A DNA stretch of 64,000 bases from Coprinus comatus (GCA_034638255.1 JAWPGT010000001.1:2356001-2420000), one strand, 5' to 3'. Counted from the first letter of the stretch, positions 35,309 through 46,581 are shown. Translations and numbers: made by a program. Notes: generated by a model from the sequence alone, not told the origin.

Positions 35309-36595
35309 ATTGATTGTGCATATTATAACCTAAAATCGTACTTTCTCTCTCGCGTTACTTCTGTTTTTATGAAGTCATAGATTCTAAAAGAGTTGAACCG
35401 AGCGAAGGACCATTGAAGAAAAAGTTTTAGCATACATGCCATTCCCGTTTACGTAATGTTTCAAAATGGTCTTGGGCGTTTAAGCGCTTCTCACCTGTCC
35501 TTTGCAAGCCGACTACAGACCGTCACACCAAGCGCTTACCTTCTTCCATCTATTCTCCGTAATCGACAACTGTTCACTATTCCTTCTATTTCTTACTCAT
35601 CGCGATCAACGCATTGAATGAATCGTTTTCTTTCGCGTCATGTATCGTGATTCGTCTACCTCACCACCATACAAACTTCCTGCAGATGTCCTCGTTTATA
35701 TCCTTTGATTGGTAGCTAGGTAAGCTTTTTGCGTAGAAGCTTTGCATCCTTAGAGGACTCTCGCTAAACCGACAACTGGTACCTACAATATAATCAGAAT
35801 CCAGTAAGTATTAAGTACCCAGAGACAGTGTAGCTAATGTATATATATATACGCGCTATGGTTCAGACGGCTGTCAATTTCCTTTGGCCCAAGTTGAAGT
35901 GATCAACACTCATTCCTCTCAAAAGACCCAGTCATCTTGGCTTTCTACTACCGAATCGATCCTCACAAATTTTCGTTTCTCAGCCTCCTCCGGGGACCAC
36001 CCGGAAAATCAGATACTTTCCTGCCTATATATGTAGCCCATTTCACTTCGAGGAATGAGTGTCTCTATTTATAAACAGTTTGCTATTGGTGGTTTTGAGA
36101 GCTGCTTCTCTCCGGCCTGTCATTCACTTAAAATCGAACAAGCTTCTATTGCAACCGCGTTTCGTTTTCAGTCGCATTGAGAAGTATTAGAAAGGTCGAG
36201 CTTATGCGGTGACGTAGAAGATGGACTGATGTGGACTACCACAGGCGCTTGTAGTGGTATATATAAGTATGACAGCCCTGAAGGCCTGACATACCTTTTG
36301 AGGCCACGCCCGGTTCATGCTGAGTACACGACAGGTACACGATGCCCGACTCTACATAGCTTTTCTCGCCTCTGGATTCTGGAAATATGCCTCAATATCA
36401 TCGCCTCTATTCAACGTACCCACATTTCAAAACACTGCCTCATTGGCATCATGTCATATCGCCAATCGATAACACTGAATATTACATCGATAGCACTAAC
36501 TTCTTCCTGGGCTATACAGCATTTTTCTCACATATAAGGGCGTTTCCGGTTCGATTTTATTCCTCAGCTCTCTGTTCAACAATTGAACCTTCATC
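35309..36595. other. intergenic with traces of a second F-box type
   Basis: At 35641-35707 a plus-strand frame reads MYRDSSTSPPYKLPADVLVYIL and then stops; LPADVLVYIL resembles the first helix of another class of F-box. Downstream fragments are broken by stops. The remainder up to the GPI-type gene has no coding signal that I can support. Confidence 0.35.
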
Positions 36596-37317
36596 ATGGT
36601 CTCATTATCACTCTACGCATTCATAACTGTTGCTGGATTGTTGTCAAAGCCAAGTAGCAAATACATTCTTCCTGCACTACATTACGCTAAATTTACCGCT
36701 TACAGCGACTGGTTTTGTTATCTCACCAACTGCGACCGTGACATTATACGACGTCATAGAGCCAAATATTACTTATGTTGACCCCGAAGGATTTTACATG
36801 TCAGTCGACGAACATTACGAAGCTTCTCCTATTAGCGTTGCTAGTGACGGAAAGACGATATATGAGGATGTTGCTATAATCAATGGAGTGGTTGTAGTCG
36901 ACCCTATGGGTCCTACACACACTCTGACCAGTGGTTACCCTAGAACAACAACAAGTGAGTTTTCTATAATTTCTTGTCATGTTTCAACATTCGACAAACA
37001 TTAATGCCATTTTAGTAACATATGCCGAGGATTCTGCCGGATACGAAATGACACCGGTGTGGTATGAAGATGGAAAAACCATGGCAATAGAATGCCATTA
37101 CGAAGGAACCACACGTGGATTTTGCGTTGAAAGGGATTATAATTCGTCGGAAACCTCAACGACGACCTTTACGGGATCGGTGACTCCTTTGACTACATTG
37201 GAACTTGGTTCTAGTCCAACAGAAGCCTTAATCTCGGAGGCGCAAGCTCGATGGAGGATACCAGCGCTTGTTAGTGTTATTGGGGTGGGTTTAATGGGCG
37301 CTATTCTGACATTGTAA
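36596..37317 (+). CDS. small secreted protein, probably GPI-anchored
   Basis: Exons 36596-36653, 36706-36954 and 37016-37317 (introns 52 and 61 nt) join into 202 residues. The N-terminus MVSLSLYAFITVAGLLS is a signal peptide; the first intron falls directly after it. The mature part starts around TGFVISPTATVTLYDV and includes TYAEDSAGYEMTPVWYEDGK and ECHYEGTTRGFCVERD, with two Cys that may pair. A Thr/Ser-rich stretch (SSETSTTTFTGSVTPL) precedes a hydrophobic end (IPALVSVIGVGLMGAILTL) with no basic tail, as expected for a GPI attachment signal. I do not recognise the family. A cell-wall or surface role is inference. No close paralogue is visible in the window. Confidence 0.75.
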
Positions 37318-37439
37318 CCATCATTTTACATCTCAACTCTGATTTTTACTTGTATTATAAATTAAACCATTTATATTTCTACTATTCTTGTACCTCCTTT
37401 AGTGTGTGTTACTGGAATATTACTATCTAATCATACATT

Positions 37440-38950
37440 TGTCACAAGTAATAGGCAAGTTATACAGAGTACTATCCGACTTCGATCAAAGCGTAGTATC
37501 AACATCAACCTATATGTAGTATTATCTATAGGTATGCAGATATGGTAAAGTGTGAAACCATTAGTAGTAGTATGACAGCCAAACCGCCATTATATAGTAG
37601 CTCTAAGACGGTCTTTATGGTAATGGAGACCCTTCGCGATTACTTTTGTCTGAAAACATCAACGTAGTCATGGTTTCCTTGTCATAATCAGTAAACTGTT
37701 TGTCTCTCCTCTCTGATGATTGAGTAAGAATAACATTGAAGGCAATTCCAGCCATTTGCAACGTCTAAAAGACCACAGGAACAATACATTAGTGAATCAG
37801 GTTATGTTAAAACAAAGAAGATGTGTGATCAACTAGAACGTACCATGTTTGCTACTGGATAAATAACGTTACTCTCTGAACTCACACTTACTACGAAACT
37901 TGTGAACACAAGTAACGTATAAGCCCCTCCTGATTCTGCAATCGCTCGCATAACTCTTCGAAGATGCCGAGGTCGATACGCAGCGCACAAATGTCCAACA
38001 CACCGGTCCACTTGTCTATCCACCTTCCAAATTCTCCATACTATTATGCCTAATGGCTATGTTAGTACATATTCTGAAAACGTATCAGTAGCACCATGTA
38101 CTCACTAGTAGTCAGGGTATTTTGAACAGCAACGATAGCGAAGAATGATACAGACCAACGCTTAAATGTTCCTTGATTAAACGAGGCTGCTGTTGTTGTA
38201 GTGATTTGTTCATGCAGCATTTTACCGGCAATGGAGACGTTGGCTAGGAAAAGAATTATAGAGGGTGTGACGACCGTCCAACGTCGTGCATATACGATCC
38301 AACATCTATATATCTAGAGTATATGAGCAATTTGTCAGATATGTTTTACATAAAGAGTAAAGAAAAAGTACCAAGAAAAAGTCTCCAATTATCATTGAAA
38401 GTACTTGATCTACGACCTACAATAATATTAGTATTAAATATTTAGATTTTGCGAGTATATTATGGTTGGGTAAAGCTTACTCTAGCAATATTTATCCAAT
38501 CCGTAAAATCCATGAACATGACTACAGGATCCGGTGCTCGTAGAAACGCATTGTAGTTGTGTAACAATCCGAGAGCCACATCAAATGTATTGATGATGAA
38601 CAAGACCAGTGTAACGCTTGATACAAACCACCGAATCTCGTTCAAACGAACCCAGCGTTCATTTTTTCCAATGCCACGAAACAATATATCTCGAACACAG
38701 AAAGAGAATGTCACCAAGTATATTCCATAGAAGAGTGTCTCGCAAAAGTTGCCAGCAAGTTGGGCTGCTGTTATAGGGAACGTATCGGATGACATAGAAT
38801 AGTTTGGCGGGGCCTAGAGGGGAGGATTAAAAGAGGTGTCACGATCAGTCTTGTTCCAAAGAGAAGAGTAGAGAGAGAGAGAGAAGTAAAATGAATGCTT
38901 TGACTTATAAGATAACGATGGCGAACTAGTACACATTTAGATCAGTTTCG
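37440..38950 (-). repeat. inverted duplication, left arm
   Basis: This arm contains the minus-strand seven-helix gene and flanks. Similarity to the right arm (53280-54760) extends beyond both ends of the gene: about 175 bp past the stop codon and about 150 bp before the start codon, including a CT-rich leader. The arms are oriented head-outward around 14.3 kb of other genes. Confidence 0.85.
37615..38795 (-). CDS. seven-helix membrane protein, left copy
   Basis: The protein belongs to a large Agaricomycete family of polytopic membrane proteins of unknown function. Helices include LAGNFCETLFYGIYLVTFSF, WFVSSVTLVLFIINTFDVAL, the family core GDFFLIYRCW...YARRW, TPSIILFLANVSIAG, WSVSFFAIVAVQ and ESGGAYTLLVFTSFVVSVS. 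The exon plan is that of the right copy at 53403-54563 (five exons). It differs from that copy by scattered substitutions and by five extra residues near DRCVGHLCAAYRPRHL, where the right copy has VRCAAYRPRHL. The ATG at 38795 follows a CT-rich leader. No lesion was seen, so both copies look functional. Receptor-like function has been suggested by topology only. Confidence 0.78.
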
Positions 38951-39816
38951 ATCATAAATTGGACAGATTGCTGGAGTTTGTCAGTTGAGATATATCCTGA
39001 TGTTCGTATCAAACGCATCACTACAGATTTTGTCATTATGACTGAATTCTCGTGACCATAACTTTGTATACACATCGGCCTATTTAAGTTTGGACTCATT
39101 TTCATTCCATCAAGGTTGACCTGTGCTACGGTTTGAATACTGTGTTTCGGACTAGTTGGGAACAATGTGGAGGTCCTGGCGTTATATATAGCATTACCTA
39201 GGGTATCACATAAATATATGCGAAATTACTTCTACATCTGTTTTCATAGGCTCGGGATAGGTATCAAATCAAAGGCGCCGGTGAGAAATGCTTGAATGGC
39301 TCATAACGTTTGATTGATATCTAGACATATCTGTTGGTCATTACAGCGGGGTGTTTGGCAATCAATGTTCATAGACAGCTAGTATTAGTTTCACGTTCAG
39401 TTTGATCACCGATTGTGACCAGTAGTTAGTCCCTTTCAATTGAAAATCGCGAACTTGAGTAACAGAAGCCTGGCAAAACTCCGATACTTAGGGAGTCCGG
39501 TAGTAACGGATAGTAAAAACTGTTTGATCACTTACTAAAAGACTATTCATGTTCTCCTAAGTTCCTGGCTTGACATATCTTAACACTGTCTTGACACAAC
39601 CGTCATGATTTGCAATCGGCGGGATTAGTAGTAGAGACCATTTTCAGTAGGGTTACTTTGTAAATTGGAATTTGGCATAGTGCAGTGGTAAAGATTGCAC
39701 TTTTTGGGAAGTCTAAATTCTTTAACTTTCTATACACTGCATGGTGCTACTTCAGAGCCCAACGACATTACTATTAGAAGATGGTCGCACAGATTTGAAG
39801 CTCTCGAATGTGGTGT

Positions 39817-39930
39817 CGGGTATACGGTACGGTACGAAGTTCTACTCTAGAATCTAAACAGGAGGCCCGAACTTTTCTTCTCCAGGCAGCAGGGTATCGT
39901 ATCGTAACGCTGGCGTCTGCCCTAACCTCA
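39817..39930. repeat. second TACGGTAC patch
   Basis: The patch starts CGGGTATACGGTACGGTACG, continues with GTATCGTATCGTAACG and ends near GGCGTCTGCCCTAACC. It shares both its word content and its G/C-rich end with the patch at 21896-22045, suggesting two members of one small repeat family. Confidence 0.5.
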
Positions 39931-41589
39931 AGGTCTTACGCATTCATAGCCCCTACATAAGGCCTATGTCCCACCGAGTTCCGTCTCAACATGCCAGAAA
40001 TAGACTTACATTCAGACTTAACAAATATCAGGTTCTCAGATCTTCTGGTCCCTTGTTAATCATGTTCCAATCACCGCGGGATCCAGAACGCAACCCATTC
40101 ATTATCTCCTATATACCAAATGCCTATCGGAAGACTCAATCCAACGATGCATCATGTTTTCGAAGTTCATTTCATAGCTATGTGGTCGCCTCGTCACTTT
40201 TCGCTTGTAAGTGCAAAATAATGCCTCAGTATTAGATTCCGCAGAGGTGATGATGATACGAATTGACGTTGGTGAAGACAATATATATCTACTCATTACT
40301 TACATACTACTGTGCAGTGTGATAGGCTAATTCTTCTACGCTCTTCTCATAGGGCTCTACAAAATTACATCCTCTCATATTTTTTAGTATATCTTCCTGC
40401 ATTGGTACCTAATACAAGAATTCAGTATAGTTAAGGCTGCTCAACGTTTGACCTACGGAACTATTGATATCACAGAAGCTCAAGTAATCGATTAATCGAC
40501 CGCACCTACTTAATCGCTCTTTCAAAAAGTCGGATTTCGAATTTCTTGGTAGGTTCAAACCCTATTTATCCTTCTCACTTCTCAAACATAAATATTGATA
40601 CGTACAGGTGTTGATACTACTTGATAGAATTAGAAAGGAGTATCCACATCCCGCTTAACTGGGCTAGGAAATTGGATAGGAAAACACATGGTGAGTTGCT
40701 TTAATATCAACTTCGATCTGATCATGAGGGTACACCAATTCCCACGTAGTCATGAATTACCGTCCGAAGTTAAGTGTGATATAAATAAAACCTTCGGAGG
40801 TTCAAATATTGCTTCAGGACATAGTAACTTCCGGGCGAAACCAGCCGGGCCTTATATTGTTCTTAGGTACTGGATATTGGCCCGAGTTGCCCATCTGGAC
40901 AGCTACAGTATTATTGTTCCGTCATCCGATTGCTTTCTGTGCAACCCTTTAGAAGTGTCGCCGTATTTGATACCCTGATGCCTCACGGGTTGGATATGAC
41001 GATGAAGTCGTACTGAGTTAAGATCTTCAGAATGTGAACGTACTTCGGAATTCGGAAAGGATTCTGTGTCAGTCTATGTTGTGTTGTGTCTATCTATCCG
41101 GATGCTTTTCTCGCAGGAGCACCAAAACACCTTACCCCAGCTTATATGATGGTACTACATTGTCGCCATTTTGCTCTATTTGTGAGGGCAAGGATTGTTT
41201 TCTGAAATAGACCTTAAATAACAGTTCGCCTTTATCTTATAATTAACAAACGTGCATTTATTGTTTACCCAAGTCACCCGCTTGGCTTATACTAAACCAT
41301 TTCCTCCGACCTCAACTGTCCGCCCGTGGGTACTTCTCGGATTACTGCCCTTACATATATTTTACGACTCTCAGCTATCAGTTCGGACCACATACATTGA
41401 GCGGAACTGCGGAGATGGTTACTCTCCCGCAGACCACACTTTAACAAGGTTCAATCAACTCACACTGATATTGTGTCAGTTCGGCGCTCATCATCCAATC
41501 ACTTGCATCACAGATAAATTCTGTTCCTTCGGAATCTCCCTTGCCCTAATCATACACTGAATATGTGCCTTCTTTCTTCCGATGCACTA

Positions 41590-42500
41590 TCATCGTAGGG
41601 CTTTCTTGTAATACCACTTTTTCTCTTGGCAGTACCCGGGAACGTTGGCACAGGGACCACGGGGGAAGACGTCGAAAGTATGGTGCTTTTGTCTTTCTAA
41701 TAGGACCATGTAGTACTTACCGATTCCCAAATTGATGCATTGATCAAGTACGGTAATGAGGGCCCATAAAACTGTCATTACTTGAACCTGAATTTTCTCA
41801 GATAAAAGATGAGATGCGAATCAAATATAATAGCACCCCGGAACAAAATAAGCATCACAGCTATGGCAGGCACAAACAGTCGGCGACTGTTTTTGGGCTG
41901 TACATTTTAGAACATGCTATTGAGCGTCAGTTAATCAAGTAAAGCATAGCCCCAGATCCTTGTAAGCTATGGTAGGCTGCGTGATATGATGACAGAACAT
42001 CACTTATGGACAAGAATGGAATGAGGCAAGACCTGGGTGTTATGCAACGTGTGATACAAAAGAACTAGAAATTGAGGACCGGCGAACAAATTGGATTGGT
42101 ATCATAGGACTTGGCGTTTTTGATTGTTCAATGTCTTTCAGTCTGCTTGATGTAACATGGTATTGGAGTAAATGTGACATTAACTATATATCAAAAAAAG
42201 AATAATATAACCATTATTGACAGACACATGGTAGCCAAGACAAGGGATTAGACGCTTGAAAAAAAAAGCAGGTTGAGGAGACATACCCCAAGGCCCAGAT
42301 TGAGGAATAGCTAAAAGAAAAATATTCCATGCATGATGCGCAACAAAAAATCCAATGAAAAATTGGGAGAAGATTGTGTAAGGTATGTAACCTTTTATTA
42401 TTCTTAAAATGAGTTGTGTATATGGATGTATCGTATCCGATCCAGAGTCCAAGCCTGAGCCTGCTGTTGGTGTGGAGTTCAAGGAATCTTCAGGAGGGGG
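41590..42500 (-). pseudogene. possible remnant of a polytopic membrane protein
   Basis: Two hydrophobic minus-strand segments lie in line: 42180-42482 (with a Ser/Asp-rich start, then several membrane-like stretches and PWGMSPQPAFFFKRL) and 41590-41778 (VLWALITVLDQCINLGIG). The DNA between them has stops in all frames over hundreds of bases, too long for introns seen elsewhere here. I do not recognise the family. Confidence 0.3.
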
Positions 42501-42637
42501 AATGAAGAACTACCTACTCTCTAGTGTACTTAAATACCTGTACTCTAGTTACAATGTACAGAGTTCTTCTATGTTATAAGTGGTTTCTTCAAGGGTAGTA
42601 GCGAGACAGCAAGGACAAAAATAAAACAACTTCATCA

Positions 42638-42710
42638 GGGGGCATAGCTCAGTTGGGAGAGCAGTAGACTGAAGTTCTAAAGGTCCCGTGTTCAATCCAC
42701 GGTGCCCCCA
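42638..42710 (+). tRNA. tRNA-Phe (GAA), copy 1, no intron
   Basis: The 73 bases fold as a cloverleaf: acceptor GGGGGCA with TGCCCCC, D-arm GCTC...GAGC, anticodon loop CTGAAGT with anticodon GAA, T-arm CCGTG TTCAATC CACGG, discriminator A. No intron. The outermost anticodon-stem pair is G.A, mismatched in all three copies. Confidence 0.93.
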
Positions 42711-42960
42711 GTATCGTACTGATTTTTTGGATGTGGCGTTTGTGAGTGCTGCGGACAAGCTGAAGATTTAAAAGCTTAAACACAATATCGTTGGGGGCAT
42801 AGCTCAGTTGGGAGAGCAGTAGACTGAAGTTCTAAAGGTCCCGTGTTCAATCCACGGTGCCCCCACTATCGTGCAGATGTCTGTTTCTTTTTTGGATGTG
42901 GCGTTTGATATGAGTGCTGCAGACAAGCTAAAGATTCAAAGCTTAAACACAATATCATTG
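42710..42960. repeat. tandem tRNA-Phe units (155 and 167 bp)
   Basis: Spacers after copies 1 and 2 share TTTTTGGATGTGGCGTTTG, a GAGTGCTGC block, ACAAGCT, and AGCTTAAACACAATATC just before the next tRNA. The array therefore grew by tandem duplication of the gene and its spacer. Confidence 0.85.
42793..42865 (+). tRNA. tRNA-Phe (GAA), copy 2, no intron
   Basis: Identical in sequence to copy 1 over all 73 bases. It starts 155 bp after copy 1 started; the spacer between them is repeated, with changes, between copies 2 and 3. Confidence 0.93.
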
Positions 42961-43042
42961 GGGGCATAGCTCAGTTGGGAGAGCAGTAGACTGAAGTAAT
43001 TCTATATTCTAAAGGTCCCGTGTTCAATCCACGGTGCCCCCA
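42960..43042 (+). tRNA. tRNA-Phe (GAA), copy 3, with a 10-nt intron
   Basis: The mature sequence equals copies 1 and 2, but ten extra bases (TAATTCTATA, 42997-43006) follow GAAG. That is the canonical tRNA intron site, one base 3' of the anticodon. The short direct repeat TTCTA flanks the insertion, so its exact edges can shift by one base. Confidence 0.9.
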
Positions 43043-43731
43043 AGGTTGTGTTTTGGACGATCTGGTGTTTTTTTCAGGGTCGCTTTAAATGAAAATCAGG
43101 ATTTCGTCATTTGTCCAGGCGGCGTGACCTGTTCCTCGTTTTCGTTATTATCACGTCATACTGAGCAATTTTTATTGACTATTTGCTATTGAAGTTGTTA
43201 CTTTCATCGTCTCACTGCTTAACAGTTAATCTCTCGGAAGCAGACTTCTTATCTTAGATCATTCCAAGGATCTTATCTCTCTGGGTTTCTTCTCTCCATC
43301 AGCTTCTCTCAAGCGCGACCCTCACAACTCTCGAAATCGTACGACCAAAAACGCATCGGATACATACCAACTTTTTTTATTATTCAAGTATCGCGTAACT
43401 TATAACCGCAATACCGAGTAATAATTCAGTGTCAACGCGTTTTGATATATTTTGACCCCTTGGCATCCGACATTTGTGACTCGACACCTCGACATTTAAA
43501 GCTTAATCGTTCATCGACCCGGTGTTCTCGCTTCTTATACTTCATATCTCCTGCACTCGATATTCTAGGTCTAACACCTCACATCCAATACCCAACATCC
43601 AATATCCAACATCCCAAATACCGTATCCCATATATCTCCTACATCACACGTCCACTTTACATCCAAAATCTCACATCTAACATTTCACATCTCACATCCG
43701 AATCCAACAAAAAACGAACAAAGAAAAAACC
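43043..43731 (+). promoter_or_regulatory. MET2 upstream region with ACATCYAA-type repeats
   Basis: The 690 bp between the third tRNA and MET2 include a stretch at about 43575-43710 made of degenerate CACATC, ACATCCAA and AACATC units. This C/A/T-rich low-complexity leader fits a fungal 5' untranslated region. I saw no certain TATA box or sulfur-regulator binding site. Confidence 0.5.
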
Positions 43732-45545
43732 ATGCCGAATCTAAGTTCCCTAATCGACCAAACGATCCATATAATTCCTTCATTCACACTCGAATGTGGT
43801 ATTACACTTCGACAAGTACCTGTTGCTTATAAAACTTGGGGAAAATTGAATGAGAAGAAGGATAATGTTATGGTTATTTGTCATGCTTTTACTGGAAGTG
43901 CTGATGTTGAAGATTGGTGAGTTTTACTGATTTACCGAAAACGCCTGATTTGACATTTTATTTTATTTTATTTTATATTTATTTAGGTGGGGACCTATGA
44001 TGGGAAGAAATAAAGCATTCGATCCTAAACGATTTTTTATCTTTTGTGCGAATGTTTTAGGATCGCCTTATGGTTCTGCTTCTCCTATAACTATTAATCC
44101 TGATACTGGAAAAATTTATGGACCTGAATTTCCACCTACTACTATTCGAGATGATGTTCGGTATGTCGTATATTCTTTCTATTCTATTCTATTCCAACAT
44201 CTATCCTTCATTTCCTTTCCTTACTTTCAACCACGCATCCTTTCATATATATATATACATATACATATCAACCACATACTAACACCTTCCCTTATTGATC
44301 TCATCTCCCAGAATCCACAAACTAGTCCTAGATCACCTCGAAATCAAATCAATAGCAATAGCAATAGGAGGATCAATGGGTGGAATGGCAGTTCTAGAAT
44401 GGCCATTATGCACACCAACCGGATACGTAAAACATATAATACCATTAGCAACATCTTCAAGACATTCAGCTTGGTGTATTTCTTGGGGTGAAGCTCAAAG
44501 ACAATCTATTTATAGTGATCCTGAATATGAAGATGGATGGTATGATTTTGAGGGAGGGAAACAACCGAAAAGTGGATTAGGAGCTGCTAGGATGAGTGCA
44601 CTTTTGACTTATAGGAGTAGAGATAGTTTTGAAGCTAGGTTTGGGAGGAAGGCTCAGCAGATTCAGGTTCAGGGACGGGTTCAGGTTGGTTCTGGGGTAG
44701 GAATGGGAGGAGGAGGAGTGGGAGGAGGGAAAGGAGATGTTTTGACGCCACCGGAATCACCAAAGTTGATGGGTATGAAAGAGGTGGTTGCGTTGCATAA
44801 TGATGGACATAAGAGTAAAGGAATGAATTCAAAGAGATATTCATTTGTGGATGGGATGGGTGTATCATCGGAAATGACTACATCTACGACTACGACTACG
44901 CTTACGACTACATCTAATTCTCCAACCTCCATCTCAGCGAAGACTTTGATTAATGGTGTTTCAACACAACCACAACCACAACCACAACCACAAATCTTTT
45001 CAGCACAATCTTATCTCCGATATCAAGGCGAAAAATTCATTTCTCGATTCGATGCGAATTGTTATATCCATATAACAAGGAAATTGGATACACATGATAT
45101 AACTCGTGGTCGAATTCCTTCTCCTTCTCCTTCTTCCTCTTCCTCTTCCGATATATTATCAGAATCAGAAGCATTAAAATCAATCCTAGCCAAATTACCA
45201 CCAAGAGCATTAGTTATAAGTATAGCTACCGATGGACTTTTTACACCTTCTGAACAATTAGAAATTGCAGAGAATATTCAAGGGGCTGAGTTGGTTGTTA
45301 TTCCTTCTCAAGATGGACATGATGGGTTTTTGTTGGAGTTTGAGAGGATTAATAAGTGTGTTTTGGGGTTTTTGAAGAGGGAGTTTGGAGAGTTTTATGA
45401 GGATAAGAAAGGGAATGCGAGCGGGAATGGTGAGGATAAGGAAGGTGAGGGTGAAAGTGAGGGTGAAAGTGAGGGTGAGGAGAGTTTTGAGATTAAGAAG
45501 ACTAGTGTGTTTGGAGAAGCTGAAGTTGATGTTGCTAGATGGTAG
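43732..45545 (+). CDS. MET2: homoserine O-acetyltransferase
   Basis: The enzyme acetylates L-homoserine with acetyl-CoA, the committed step toward homocysteine and methionine. Exons 43732-43916, 43987-44160 and 44312-45545 join into 530 residues. The alpha/beta-hydrolase fold is clear: early strand VPVAYKTWGKLN, HAFTGSADVEDWWGPMMG, the VLGSPYGSASP segment, nucleophile elbow GGSMGG with Ser142, acid ATDGLFTP with Asp427 and base DGHDGF with His456. A long low-complexity insertion (roughly residues 240-350, rich in Gly, Thr, Ser and Pro-Gln) lies in the lid region; fungal homologues often carry an insertion there. The acidic Gly/Glu-rich C-terminal tail is also variable. The introns are 70 and 151 nt, the second longer than is usual in the window. 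Its stop lies 9 bp from that of TRS33. Confidence 0.93.
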
Positions 45546-45554
45546 TTTTTCGTT

Positions 45555-46471
45555 TTATGAGGATTTGGGAAGTTTGATTTGGAATGTACCTGTTTTATAT
45601 TAATAGATGTGATTGGGATGGAATTGGGAGAAACGTACATTGGGGTAGGTTTGTGATTTCGGGAGAGACGGTACTGTTGTAACCCATTCTTGAAAGAGCG
45701 CCTTTGATTATACCTGCTGGAATAGTAGCGTACTGTAATTGTTTTAGTTTAGAGGGATGAAATAGAAATAGAAGGATGAAAAAACGTACGATTTTTGCTC
45801 GTCGTATTGCTTCTGATCGACCTTCCCAAGAGGATATTCGTGTTACGGGTTTAAATTGGTTGTCTTGTAAGACGTAGATGCCCTATTAGAATCATGTAGA
45901 TGAGTATGGGTAGGATACGTGATGGGTGTGAGGGAGGTTTACTCTGTGGTTTGTTCTGAGATTATCGACTTGTTTGTCCCAACATGTAACCCAGATATCT
46001 TTACAGATAAACTTGATAGCGTCGAGTGTATCCACAAACATGGTTCGATCACGACATAATCTACAAAACAAGATTTTAGCATTAGAAAATGAAAAGATAA
46101 GGAAAGACCATATACCGTTCAGTGATATTTGCACCGACATGAGTTCCAATAGATTCCAATCGTACTCGAAGTGCTTCTTCATCTTCATCAATAGGAGATT
46201 TAGTTGAACTTCCAGTACGTGAAGTAAGACTAGTAACTGAATCCCTAGCAGTAGATTCTTTCTTTAAAGGAAGAGGAGGAGGTATAATAGATGGTTGTGG
46301 TATGAGACCAGCTTGAATCATTTCTTGTTCTAGTTTCTTTGTACGTGCAGTAGCTACTGCAGATGATGATTTAAGAGTTGTAACCATTTCTATCAGAAAA
46401 TAATCCATTGCTGAAGCATCCATCATACGTGCAGGAGGGTCGGCTAGAGTGACCAGAGATGAATCTGACAT
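45555..46471 (-). CDS. TRS33: TRAPP complex subunit Trs33/TRAPPC6
   Basis: This is a subunit of the TRAPP tethering complexes that activate the Rab GTPase Ypt1 in ER-Golgi and Golgi traffic. The frame reads MDASAMDYFLIEMV near the N-terminus, then a Pro/Ser-rich insertion, RVRLESIGTHVGANITERLC, TLDAIKFICKDIWVTCWDKQ, VDNLRTNHRGIYVLQD, FKPVTRISSWEG, then YATIPAGIIKGALSRMGYNS and CTFQIKLPKSS at the end. Four introns are implied, including donors at 46115 and after NHR, and two near the 3' end. The ATG at 46471 starts MSDSSLVTLADPPARMM; the conserved part begins with MDASAMDYF. The coding region ends 9 bp from MET2 on the opposite strand, so the 3' ends of the transcripts must overlap or abut. 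Confidence 0.9.
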
Positions 46472-46581
46472 GGTGGGTGATAGAAAAGGATATAATATTA
46501 ATTAATTAATTAAATAAAGATAAATAAATAAATAAATAATATTATGATCTCATTGACTGGATCCTCTCGTGGCCTTTCGCC
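46472..46581. promoter_or_regulatory. 110-bp divergent spacer, TRS33 and UBR1
   Basis: The start codons of TRS33 (minus) and UBR1 (plus) are 110 bp apart. The spacer holds TAAT and TAAA tandem units (about 46495-46543), a nucleosome-disfavouring AT tract. It likely works as a bidirectional housekeeping promoter. Confidence 0.65.

Larger units (their letters stand above)
38951..42637. other. 3.7-kb gene-poor interval
   Basis: Short open frames exist but none is convincing. A minus-strand frame at 42180-42482 (hydrophobic, including YTIFSQFFIGFFVAHHAW) and another at 41590-41778 (VLWALITVLDQCINLGIG) could be remnants of one polytopic membrane protein, but stops and frame changes separate them. 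A TACGGTAC patch lies at 39817-39930. The right end leads into the tRNA cluster. Confidence 0.45.

Noticed and set aside
42549..42758. 69-codon minus-strand frame over the first tRNA
   Set aside because: It is the reverse complement of a tRNA gene with perfect cloverleaf pairing.
44681..44932. 83-codon minus-strand frame with Val runs and a Pro-rich end
   Set aside because: Antisense to the low-complexity lid insertion of MET2.
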